Below, one piece after another: positions 5,904 through 13,774 of a DNA stretch of 40,891 bases (the first letter of the stretch is position 1; every line of letters begins with the position of its first letter). The stretch is from Clostridia bacterium (lineage in GTDB: Bacteria; Bacillota; Clostridia; Oscillospirales; Acutalibacteraceae): assembly GCA_017435665.1 (NCBI GenBank), contig JAFSEP010000027.1, positions 1-40,891 on the forward strand. The letters are read 5' to 3'. The notes beneath the pieces were generated by a model. That model was not told where the DNA came from. It was given only the letters and a program-made list of their open reading frames with translations, and made no database searches. Position numbers and translations under genes: made by a program.

Positions 5904-8885
5904 ATGCAAATATTCAAAAGAGTAACTGCTCTGTGCATGGTGCTTATTATGATGTTAAGTGCGATGTCACTTTCACTCATAGCAAGCGCAGTTGAAATCA
6001 ACGTAAGCGCAGACAAGTTATTAAACAATCAGACAACAGGTATCTGGCAGGGCAGCGTTACAGATAACGGCAACGCCAACGATACAAACGCAACAGTTCT
6101 TCTTGACTTCCTTGATGAAGTTTTAGCAGAGGTTAATTTTAAGGAAGAAATCGACCTTAAGGTAACAAAGATTGCCATTGATGCAACAAGCGTTAACGGT
6201 CTTCTCGGTACAATCGATCTTGTTAAATCAGTATCAGGCTTAGTTAACGGTTTCGGTTCACTCAAGAAGCTTAACTGCAAAAACTGGAAAAACGGTCAGA
6301 CAAGACAGAACACATCTGATGAGGATATCTTAAAGAATCTCGTTAAGTTTATTTATGACAACAGAGGTCTTGTTCAGGCGGTTGTTGACGGTTCTTTCAC
6401 ATGTGCAAACGGCGGTTTGATTGATATCGGTGCAACAGTTAACGATGTTCTCGGTATTGATCCTGATGAAGGCAAGACACTTCTTTGGAGACTTGGCGTT
6501 CTCAAGGATGCAAACGGCAATGCATACGCTTATCTTTCAGATTGGCTTAAGGATACACTTGCTAACTGGGCAGGCACACCTGAATATGCAAAGAGCAACC
6601 TTGATACCATCGTTTACATGGGTATCGTAGGCAAGAAGCTTCAGGAATATGTTCCCGGCTTCAAGATGGATGCTAACACAACAACAGAACAGCTTATCCT
6701 CGGCCTTGTAAACAGCGTTTGGAATACATATGCAGGCAGTCTTATCGGTAAGGTTAACGAATACAAGGAAGGCTTCGGCAGCAACGCTTACACAAAGCCT
6801 ATCGCAGCTCTTGTTAATTTCGATGTTAAGGCTGAAGACGTTAAGATTAATCTTAACACAATCAACGATGTAAACAACGCACTCGGCGCAGTTTTAGTTA
6901 AGGTATTCCCCACATACACAGGTTGGAAGAACGGCACAGATCTCGCTCTTGTTTCAGAAAACCTTGTTAATGCACTTGCATGGGTACTTGCAAATGCTGA
7001 CACAGCAGCAATGACAGAAGAAGTTGCAGCTAAGTATGCAGCATGGAACGAAGCAGCAGTAAAGGATGTTAATACATCTCTCCTTTCACTTGTTAAGCTT
7101 GTTGTCAATGCAGGCTGGCCCAACTCAGCATATTCAGCAATCGCTGATGCTCAGACAACAGTTGAAGGCGCTCTTGTATCTCTCCTCAAGCAGATTATTG
7201 CTGACAACAAATCTCTTGCATTTGCAGTTATCGGTGCTAAGTCAACAACAGCAGAAGCATTCCTCGGCGACTTCGCAGGTAGCTTCCTCGCTCAGTATTT
7301 CCCGCTTTACACAGATGCTAACAACACAAAGAGATATGTTGCAGGTTCAGGCACATCGGTTTACGATGTTGCAAATTATGCACTCAACTATTTCCTTGTT
7401 GACCTTAATATTGATGCATTACTCGGTCTCAATATGTCAAAGAGCCAGAACTTATTTGCTAAGCTTGATGCACTTCAGGCAATGCTCTTCGGTTCAATCG
7501 GTTATGAAAAGGCAAGCAAGTTCATTCCTACTCTTGTAGAAAATGTTCTTACACTTGATATCGGCGGAATCTTCACAGATAACGTTAAGCCTATCATTGA
7601 TGAGTATAAGAGTCTTAAGGCTTGCAACTTTGTTTATACAATTCTCAATAATGTTACAAAGTCAATCTTCGGCACACAGTTATTTGCAAGTGCAACATTC
7701 ACAAACTTTGAGGCTATCTTAAAGAGTGGTTCAAAGACTGATGATAATCTTGGTAAGGTGGTTGCAAACCTTCTTGCAGGTATCGAAGGAAGAAAGAATC
7801 AGTTATTACCTCTTGTATATTATATCTACAACACATTACTTGAAGACGACGTTATCACAGTTTCAGGCAGTGTAAAGGATGTAAACCTTGCTTCTTCAAC
7901 AGCTCAGAACGTTACCGTTAAGTACGGTAAGTACACACTCAAGGAAGGCACGGACTATAAGGTGGTTTATGCTAACGGCGGTAAGGTAGGCACAACAAAG
8001 GTTCTCGTTCAGGGTATCGGCAACTATGCAGGCACATATGAGCTTGGCACAGTTAAGGTTTCCTGCTCACACAAGTACGGCAACTGGGTAACAACAAAGG
8101 CAGCTACCTGTACAACACCGGGCAGCAAGAAGCAGACATGCTCAGCTTGCGGTGACGTTAAGACAGCAGCAATCGGCGCTTTAGGTCACAACATTGTTAA
8201 GGATAAGGCTGTAAGCGCAACATATGGCAAGGCAGGTAAGACAGAAGGCTCACATTGCTCAAGATGTAATGCAGTTATCGTTGCACAGAAGACTGTTGCA
8301 AAGAAGACTGTCGGCAAGGTAACAGGTCTTAAAGATAAGTCAATCAAGGTTGACAAGTCATCACAGATCACTCTCACTTGGAGCAAGGTTTCAGGCGCCG
8401 ACAAGTATGAGGTTTACATCAAGAACGGCAGCAAGTGGGTTAAGCTCACAACAACCACAAAGACATCTTACACAGTTAAGAAGGACGGTAAGAAGAAGGC
8501 TCTCAAGGCAGGCAAGTCTTACGAGTTCAGAGTAAGAGCAGTTGTTGAAGAGTCAAAGAAGACTTACACAGGCTCATACAGCGATGTTCTCAAGGTAAAG
8601 GTTGCTCCCAAGGCTCCCACACTTACTCTTAAAGCAGGTAAGAAGCAGCTTACAGCATCATGGAAGTCAATTTCAGGTGCATCAGGCTACGAAGTACAGT
8701 ACTCAACAAGCTCAAAGATGAAGAAGGCAAAGACCGTTAAGGTTAAGAAGTCTTCAAAGAAGACAACAGTAAAGAAGCTTTCAAAGGGCAAGAAGTACTA
8801 CGTAAGAGTAAGAACCTATAAGACCGTTAACGGAAAGAAGATTTATTCAGATTGGTCAAAGGTAAAGAACGTAAAGGTTAAGTAA
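5904..8885 (+). CDS. Large secreted protein with C-terminal Fn3 tandem, core function unknown
   Basis: This is a 993-aa exported protein. A signal peptide is clear at residues 1-30 (basic start, then VLIMMLSAMSLSLIASA). Residues about 35-650 form a largely helical region with very few Cys that I do not recognise. A small beta-type segment follows (about 650-715, VSGSVKDVNLA...), then a Cys-containing repeat (about 720-770) with paired CxxC motifs (TCSACGDV and HCSRCNAV) and the phrase ALGHN common in surface proteins of gut clostridia. Two Fn3 modules close it (about 806-899 and 900-993). The tail is highly basic and ends VKNVKVK without LPXTG or a membrane anchor, so it may stay at the wall by charge. 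The ATG at 5904 is chosen because gggaggt precedes it; the longer frame begins inside the promoter -35 box. Its Fn3 tail closely matches the protein at 1-435. Confidence 0.85.
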   Translation: MQIFKRVTALCMVLIMMLSAMSLSLIASAVEINVSADKLLNNQTTGIWQGSVTDNGNANDTNATVLLDFLDEVLAEVNFKEEIDLKVTKIAIDATSVNGLLGTIDLVKSVSGLVNGFGSLKKLNCKNWKNGQTRQNTSDEDILKNLVKFIYDNRGLVQAVVDGSFTCANGGLIDIGATVNDVLGIDPDEGKTLLWRLGVLKDANGNAYAYLSDWLKDTLANWAGTPEYAKSNLDTIVYMGIVGKKLQEYVPGFKMDANTTTEQLILGLVNSVWNTYAGSLIGKVNEYKEGFGSNAYTKPIAALVNFDVKAEDVKINLNTINDVNNALGAVLVKVFPTYTGWKNGTDLALVSENLVNALAWVLANADTAAMTEEVAAKYAAWNEAAVKDVNTSLLSLVKLVVNAGWPNSAYSAIADAQTTVEGALVSLLKQIIADNKSLAFAVIGAKSTTAEAFLGDFAGSFLAQYFPLYTDANNTKRYVAGSGTSVYDVANYALNYFLVDLNIDALLGLNMSKSQNLFAKLDALQAMLFGSIGYEKASKFIPTLVENVLTLDIGGIFTDNVKPIIDEYKSLKACNFVYTILNNVTKSIFGTQLFASATFTNFEAILKSGSKTDDNLGKVVANLLAGIEGRKNQLLPLVYYIYNTLLEDDVITVSGSVKDVNLASSTAQNVTVKYGKYTLKEGTDYKVVYANGGKVGTTKVLVQGIGNYAGTYELGTVKVSCSHKYGNWVTTKAATCTTPGSKKQTCSACGDVKTAAIGALGHNIVKDKAVSATYGKAGKTEGSHCSRCNAVIVAQKTVAKKTVGKVTGLKDKSIKVDKSSQITLTWSKVSGADKYEVYIKNGSKWVKLTTTTKTSYTVKKDGKKKALKAGKSYEFRVRAVVEESKKTYTGSYSDVLKVKVAPKAPTLTLKAGKKQLTASWKSISGASGYEVQYSTSSKMKKAKTVKVKKSSKKTTVKKLSKGKKYYVRVRTYKTVNGKKIYSDWSKVKNVKVK

Positions 8886-8906
8886 TTAATCTTAAATACG
8901 AACAGT

Positions 8907-8931
8907 AAACGGGCGGATAATCCGCCCGTTT
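8907..8931 (+). terminator. Terminator after the 993-aa secreted protein gene
   Basis: An 11-bp stem (aaacgggcgga / tccgcccgttt) with a 3-base loop is followed by tgagtttttat. Confidence 0.85.
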
Positions 8932-8946
8932 GAGTTTTTATATGAA

Positions 8947-9948
8947 TTATAAATATCTCACTGCATCAACGTTTTCTTCGTTATATTCTATTTCCTTTGA
9001 ATAAGCCTTGGCTGTTTCGGCACAGCTTTCAAGGGTAAGAATTCCGTCTGCTGTGCGGTTATGCTCAAACAGATAAGCTATGACGGTTATGCTGATAACA
9101 GTGAGATTTATTTTTGAAATAATATCTTCGTCAAAAACTGCTTTCATAAAATAACGCCAGATAAAATATACGGCTATATTCCGCAGATATTGCTCTGTGT
9201 CTGCAGATGAAAACGGCTTTAATGAGTCAAGCTCAGGATTGCCTATAACATTTTCAATATACGGCTTCCACTTTTCATCCATAGCCTCAAGGGACAGCAG
9301 ATGTCTGAGTATTTCGGTTATATCAGTTTTTAGCGTAGGCAATTGTGTGTTAAGAGGGGGAACAGTATAGTCACAGATATCAATGCGGTTCTGAATATTA
9401 TCAGCAAAGTCAACAAGAGCAGAGATGCAGTTTTCAAGTGAAACCGATTTGTCTTCAAACAGGTGAATGATTATCTCTCTGCATTTCACAAGATAAGCAT
9501 AAAGCTGAGCATCATATTCGTCGCAGTCCTCATCGGCAAGCTCTCTGTCCCAAAAGGAGAGGGGAGAGGTCTGCGACAAAACTATACGGGCTGCTTCCTC
9601 ACAGCAAAGACCGATTCCGCCTTCCTTTAAGCCGTTGAACCACTCATAGTATCTGGGGTGGTCGGTGCATATCTGACAAAGATGCTCCTCACCTTCATTT
9701 ATTATTATGTCGCAAAGATTGCTTTTATTCAGGAAGGGACAGCGCTCCCCTTTGAGAATGAAGGAGGACACATCGCCTTCGGTTTTTATGCATTCCTTTA
9801 GCCGTTTACCTAAGTCTCCAACCACCTTGTTATAATATTCCGCAGTTTCACGGTCAATGTCAATTTCCCAGCCTATGCAGCAGTTGTCTTTGCACTTATC
9901 TGCGATGCAACGAAAATTTTTGCAATATTCAGGCATTCTTAAAATCAT
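8947..9948 (-). CDS. FliB-like (flagellin lysine-N-methylase family) Cys-rich protein
   Basis: The N-terminus carries the hallmark spacing of this family, Cys9, Cys14, Cys19 and CC at 23-24 in YCKNFRCIADKCKDNCC followed by GWEIDID. More Cys follow in ERCPFL, LCQICTDHPRYYEW and GLCCEEAARI, suggesting a metal or Fe-S site. At 333 aa it is close to the usual length. The family is named for enteric FliB, which methylates flagellin lysines. No flagellar gene is in this window, and such proteins are common in non-motile clostridia, so the substrate here is unknown and the name should not be taken literally. It starts 38 bases after the NptA-PhoU stop and is probably co-transcribed. Its ribosome binding site is weak, and an ATG four codons downstream is possible. 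Confidence 0.8.
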   Translation of the reverse strand: MILRMPEYCKNFRCIADKCKDNCCIGWEIDIDRETAEYYNKVVGDLGKRLKECIKTEGDVSSFILKGERCPFLNKSNLCDIIINEGEEHLCQICTDHPRYYEWFNGLKEGGIGLCCEEAARIVLSQTSPLSFWDRELADEDCDEYDAQLYAYLVKCREIIIHLFEDKSVSLENCISALVDFADNIQNRIDICDYTVPPLNTQLPTLKTDITEILRHLLSLEAMDEKWKPYIENVIGNPELDSLKPFSSADTEQYLRNIAVYFIWRYFMKAVFDEDIISKINLTVISITVIAYLFEHNRTADGILTLESCAETAKAYSKEIEYNEENVDAVRYL

Positions 9949-9986
9949 AGCTTATACCCCATTAATAAATACGGTACCGTTGTTTA

Positions 9987-11624
9987 TCAGATTCCTTCAA
10001 GGACTTCTTCAGCAATATTTCTTGCGTGGTCGGAGATTCTTTCGAGAGCTACAACCGTATCGAGGAACACAATTCCCGATTCAATATCGCACTGATTTTT
10101 AGCAAGACGTTTAATGTGCTTTGTTCTGAGAGAAATCTCAAGCTCATCGGCACGTGTTTCTTTTTCAATTACAACAAATGCTTTTTCTTTGTCGTTATCT
10201 TCAAAGGCGTTGAGAGCAAATGTGAAGCATTCTGCACATATGTTGAGCATTTCTTTAAGCTCAGCTGTTCCGCCATCTGAGAAAGCAAGATTCTTTTTCT
10301 TCATAGTTTCGGCGTATTCTGAAATGTTTTCGCAGTAGTCGCTGATTCTTTCCATATCAGAAATGACCTGAAGCATACGGGCTATGTGCTGATGTTCTTT
10401 CTCACTTATCTGTAAACCGCTGATTTTGAGGGCATACTGAGTAATACCGTCGCAGAGGGTATCAACCCTTTCTTCACATTCACGGATCTTTTCGATATCC
10501 GAATCCGACTTTGTGAAAAGTACATTTTTAGTGATATCAAGAGTTTCAATAACAGCTTCACCCATACGGAAGATTTCGTTATTGATGGCTCTGAGTGCAA
10601 GGGGAGGAGTCTGGAGCATACGGTCATCGAGAAGAACTGAATCTGTGCGGTATTTTTCCTCTTTGACACCGCTGATCTTTTTGGCAAGCTTAACGATGAG
10701 GTTGGAAAACGGGAAGAGAAGTATTGTTGTTATAATGTTAAACAGCGTGTGGACCAAGCTTATCTGTGTCTGGGTAATATTACCGTGGCTCCATACAGGG
10801 TCAACAATCTTAAAGAAAGCAATGGAGGCGATGCTGAAAACACCTGTACCGATAACATTGAACAGAAGGTGCATCAGTGCGGCAGTTTTAGCATTTTTCT
10901 TTGCGCCCATTGAGGAAATCATAGCAGTAACACAGGTACCTATATTCTGACCCATAATGATGTAAATTGCTGCATTAAAGGGCACAAGACCTGCTGCAGC
11001 CAAGCTCTGGAGAATACCCACAGATGCAGAAGAGCTCTGAATAACACCGGTTACAATCGCTCCGATAAGAATGCTTAAAAAGGGATTTCCGCCCAGAGTC
11101 ACAAAGAGATTTGTGAAAGATTCCATTTCTCTCAAAGGAGCAACGCCGTCTGACATTGCAGATATACCGATAAACAAAAGACCAAATCCCACGATTATCG
11201 ATGATATGTCTTTTGTGCGGCTCTTTTTGCCGACAAGCATTGTGACAACACCGATCACAAGTGCAACAGGTGCAAGAGTGTCAGGTTTAAGGAAGTTTGC
11301 CCATTCCGAGCTTGAAACAAGCCAGCCTGTAATGGTCGTACCGATGTTAGCGCCCATAATAACGCCCATTGCCTGCGTAAGATTCATAATGCCGGCATTG
11401 ACAAAACCGACTACCATAACTGTTGTGGCAGACGAGCTTTGAATGATTGCAGTGATTACCGCACCTAACAATACTCCCAAGATTTTGTTTTTGGTGAGAA
11501 TTTCAAGAAGGGCTTTCATTTTGTCACCGGCAGCATTTTCAAGTCCTTGCGACATAATCTGCATACCGTAGATGAACATACCCAAGCCCCCCGCAAAGGG
11601 GATTATAATATTCAAATATTCCAT
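9987..11624 (-). CDS. Na/Pi cotransporter family protein with C-terminal PhoU domain
   Basis: This membrane protein takes up phosphate with sodium, or controls phosphate flux. The duplicated SLC34/NptA signature is present: QSSSATT at 62-68 and QSSSASV at 196-202, each near a GxNIGT motif (GANIGTTITGW and GQNIGTCVTA). Residues 1-320 are strongly hydrophobic. From about 345 to the end (545) the protein is a soluble helical PhoU-like domain with conserved acidic stretches (DSDIEKIRECEERVD, SDMERISDYCENISEYAE, RISDHARNIAEEV). Fusion with PhoU is usual in bacterial members. A strong ggagg precedes the ATG. It is first of a two-gene unit with the FliB-like gene and divergent from the PHP gene. Confidence 0.93.
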   Translation of the reverse strand: MEYLNIIIPFAGGLGMFIYGMQIMSQGLENAAGDKMKALLEILTKNKILGVLLGAVITAIIQSSSATTVMVVGFVNAGIMNLTQAMGVIMGANIGTTITGWLVSSSEWANFLKPDTLAPVALVIGVVTMLVGKKSRTKDISSIIVGFGLLFIGISAMSDGVAPLREMESFTNLFVTLGGNPFLSILIGAIVTGVIQSSSASVGILQSLAAAGLVPFNAAIYIIMGQNIGTCVTAMISSMGAKKNAKTAALMHLLFNVIGTGVFSIASIAFFKIVDPVWSHGNITQTQISLVHTLFNIITTILLFPFSNLIVKLAKKISGVKEEKYRTDSVLLDDRMLQTPPLALRAINNEIFRMGEAVIETLDITKNVLFTKSDSDIEKIRECEERVDTLCDGITQYALKISGLQISEKEHQHIARMLQVISDMERISDYCENISEYAETMKKKNLAFSDGGTAELKEMLNICAECFTFALNAFEDNDKEKAFVVIEKETRADELEISLRTKHIKRLAKNQCDIESGIVFLDTVVALERISDHARNIAEEVLEGI

Positions 11625-11669
11625 AAATGTCCTCCGACAAATTTCTAAGGCTTCAAACCCTGTTAAACC

Positions 11670-11678
11670 ATAATAGCA
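11670..11678 (-). promoter_or_regulatory. Possible extended -10 promoter of the Na/Pi cotransporter gene
   Basis: TGCTATTAT on the minus strand, 46 bases upstream of the ATG, fits an extended -10 element. The -35 region at 17 bases (TGGAAT) is a poor match. Confidence 0.4.
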
Positions 11679-11773
11679 TTATTGGAGAAAAAATTCCATA
11701 AGTTTTTTGTTTTTTTACTTATACAACAAATTTTATGCGTTTGTTGATTTTTTATTATGTATCTTTTCCATAA

Positions 11774-11802
11774 TTGACAATGTATTAATTTTGAGTTAAA
11801 AT
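11774..11802 (+). promoter_or_regulatory. Promoter of the secreted PHP gene
   Basis: A perfect TTGACA (11774-11779), 17 bases and TAAAAT (11797-11802) lie about 30 bases before the start codon. Confidence 0.8.
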
Positions 11803-11833
11803 TTATCTATCAATTATTAAGCGAGGTAAAAAT

Positions 11834-13237
11834 ATGAAAAAAGCTAACAAGATTATCTCTGTAACATTGGCGTTGATTATTGCTCTGAGCTGTTCTGTAA
11901 CAGCTTTTGCGGTAAACGGTGTTGATTACGAAATTAAGAATCCCTATGAAAGTGTTGACTTTGACGCATGGGATCAGTATAAGGCTGATCTTCATTGCCA
12001 TACCACAGCCTCTGACGGCGATGTGGATATGGACGTTATGATTGAGGAGCATTATGCTCAGGGCTATGACGCTCTTGCTCTTACCGACCACGGAATTGTC
12101 AGTCAGGGCTGGAGAAAGGTTAATACAAAGAACTATTTCAAGATAGCTATGAGTATTGCCGATTTCAAGACAAGAGTTGTTACTCCGCTTACACAGGAGC
12201 GTTATGACGAAATAACAACCGGTGTGGGCAGAGACGGCAGAGGTATGATTGAGGTTCCCATGGGTATTGAACAGAACCCCACCTCTCTCAACAGCGCTCA
12301 CGTAAACAGCTGGTTCTGCGATTACGGTGACGGTCTCGTCGGAGGCACAAGTAACTATGCTGAGGTTATCGAAGGTGTTCAGCTTGCAGGCGGTCTTAGT
12401 GTAATCAATCATCCGGGCGAATACACAAAGGCAAAGGAAGAGGAGTGTGAAGCTGACGCATATAACGACAGCTCCTGGTATCAGTATGTTATCAAGAAGT
12501 TCACTAATCTTCTCATTAATAACGATTCCTGCATCGGTCTTGATATAAACTCAAAGAAGGACGGACGCACAAAGTATGACAGAAAGCTCTGGGATATTCT
12601 TCTTCAGAAGGTAGTTCCCACCGGCAGAAACGTGTTTGCAATCGCTACAACAGATGCACATCAGCTTGATAAGGTAGGCTGTGCTTGGACATCTCTGTGT
12701 ATGCCTGAAAACAATGCCGAAAATATCCGTAACTGCCTTGAAACAGGTGCATTCTTTGCAGTCAGCAGATACATAAAGAACGCTGAAGAGCTTGCTCAGT
12801 TCTCTCTTGAAACAGGCAGAGACTGGGGTACAAGCTTTGAGCAGGAAGACAGAAGCGGAGCAGTTCCCGCACCCGTTGTTACAAATGTTATTGTTGACGA
12901 AGCTGCAGACACTATCTCTCTTGAGACTGAAAATGCACTTACGGTTCATTGGATAGCAGACGGCGAGGTTATAGCTGTGGGCAACACAATCGACCTTGAC
13001 GATTATTCGGACAAGATAGGCTCATACGTAAGAGCCGAGGCCTTCGGCGAAGGTGGTGTGCTTTATACTCAGGCATTCACCCTCGGCTATGACGGTGCTC
13101 CCGAAGCTGAGAAGCAGGGCTTCTTCTATGACTTCGGAAACATCCTTGCAGCCCTCAAGCACTTCCTTATAAAGGCTGCAACATCAATCCCCGTTGGTGA
13201 GACGGTTTATAACTACCTTGTAAAGACTGTTGATTGA
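11834..13237 (+). CDS. Secreted PHP-domain metal-dependent phosphoesterase
   Basis: PHP proteins hydrolyse phosphoesters using a cluster of metal ions. The metal-binding motifs are in order: DLHCHTTASDG (His54, His56, Asp61), ALTDHG (Asp85, His86), a His in VINHPGEY and a final Asp-His pair in TTDAHQL. A signal peptide is clear (basic MKKANK, then a hydrophobic run ending TAFA at 23-26), so unlike most PHP enzymes of DNA or nucleotide metabolism this one acts outside the membrane. The last ~120 residues after the PHP domain look like a small beta domain (from VVTNVIVDEA) plus a hydrophobic-aromatic tail. The extracellular substrate is unknown. A gcgaggt precedes the ATG. It is monocistronic. 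Confidence 0.88.
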   Translation: MKKANKIISVTLALIIALSCSVTAFAVNGVDYEIKNPYESVDFDAWDQYKADLHCHTTASDGDVDMDVMIEEHYAQGYDALALTDHGIVSQGWRKVNTKNYFKIAMSIADFKTRVVTPLTQERYDEITTGVGRDGRGMIEVPMGIEQNPTSLNSAHVNSWFCDYGDGLVGGTSNYAEVIEGVQLAGGLSVINHPGEYTKAKEEECEADAYNDSSWYQYVIKKFTNLLINNDSCIGLDINSKKDGRTKYDRKLWDILLQKVVPTGRNVFAIATTDAHQLDKVGCAWTSLCMPENNAENIRNCLETGAFFAVSRYIKNAEELAQFSLETGRDWGTSFEQEDRSGAVPAPVVTNVIVDEAADTISLETENALTVHWIADGEVIAVGNTIDLDDYSDKIGSYVRAEAFGEGGVLYTQAFTLGYDGAPEAEKQGFFYDFGNILAALKHFLIKAATSIPVGETVYNYLVKTVD

Positions 13238-13265
13238 TGAAACATAGAAACATATTAGAAATGCA

Positions 13266-13288
13266 AACCACCGGCTGAGCCGGTGGTT
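13266..13288. terminator. Bidirectional terminator between the PHP and XRE genes
   Basis: A 10-bp stem (aaccaccggc / gccggtggtt) with a TGA loop sits between two converging genes, followed on the plus strand by ctgatttta. Confidence 0.75.
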
Positions 13289-13294
13289 CTGATT

Positions 13295-13597
13295 TTATTC
13301 AGATTGATTGTTTATATTTCTAAGGTGAGAAATAATAGTGTGTATCAGTTCGATATCTTTGTTTGAAAGACCGGAAATACTTATGGTCGCAGTTTTTTCT
13401 GCTCCAAGCAAATAGTCAGTGGAAACATCGAAAAGTTTTGACAATTCAACAATGCTTTGAGTTGAAGGTGCTGAAATCCCCATTTCCCAACCGTTTACAC
13501 TTGAGCGTGTAATGCCTAATTTTTTTGCCATTTCCGTTTGGGTCATATTATTTCTTTCTCTCAGATTTTTTATTTTATCACCAATATCGTAAACCAT
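13295..13597 (-). CDS. XRE-family helix-turn-helix regulator
   Basis: A Cro/C1-type HTH fills residues 6-62 (IKNLRERNNMTQTEMAKKLG, then SSVNGWEMG and PSTQSIVELSKLFDVSTDYLLG). The remaining ~38 residues form a short helical tail. At 100 aa it is typical of single-domain regulators. A good gaggtgg lies just before the ATG. It is divergent from the two Big_2 genes, with a 177-base gap containing an inverted repeat, so control of those genes, of itself, or both is likely but inferred. Confidence 0.9.
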   Translation of the reverse strand: MVYDIGDKIKNLRERNNMTQTEMAKKLGITRSSVNGWEMGISAPSTQSIVELSKLFDVSTDYLLGAEKTATISISGLSNKDIELIHTIISHLRNINNQSE

Positions 13598-13657
13598 TAT
13601 TCCACCTCTTTGAAATTTAGTGTCGTTAATTATATAGTAAACGCTAAACTGTATGTT

Positions 13658-13680
13658 ATAAACATCAAAATGATGTTTAT
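13658..13680. promoter_or_regulatory. Perfect inverted repeat, probable operator
   Basis: ATAAACATCA and TGATGTTTAT are 10-bp perfect arms around a 3-base AAA centre. The repeat ends two bases before the -35 box of the Big_2 promoter and lies between it and the XRE gene. It is a natural candidate binding site for that regulator. Confidence 0.6.
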
Positions 13681-13682
13681 AC

Positions 13683-13711
13683 TTGACAAGATGGATTTAT
13701 AGGTATATAAT
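13683..13711 (+). promoter_or_regulatory. Consensus SigA promoter of the Big_2 tandem
   Basis: A perfect TTGACA (13683-13688), a 17-base spacer and a perfect TATAAT (13706-13711). So strong a core promoter usually implies repression by a regulator. The leader to the ATG is about 57 bases, ending in a ggaggagg ribosome binding site. Confidence 0.85.
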
Positions 13712-13774
13712 TCGCATATAGGCAAGAAAGCCTGAAAATTTGTCAGCCGGACACAAAACGGAGGAGGAAACACA

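Noticed and set aside
11810-12412. 200-aa minus-strand ORF
   Set aside because: It lies wholly opposite the well-supported PHP gene and has no ribosome binding site or recognisable domain.
13712-13774. Leader of the Big_2 tandem as a riboswitch
   Set aside because: It is only about 60 bases with a small aggc/gcct hairpin and no match to a known aptamer core.
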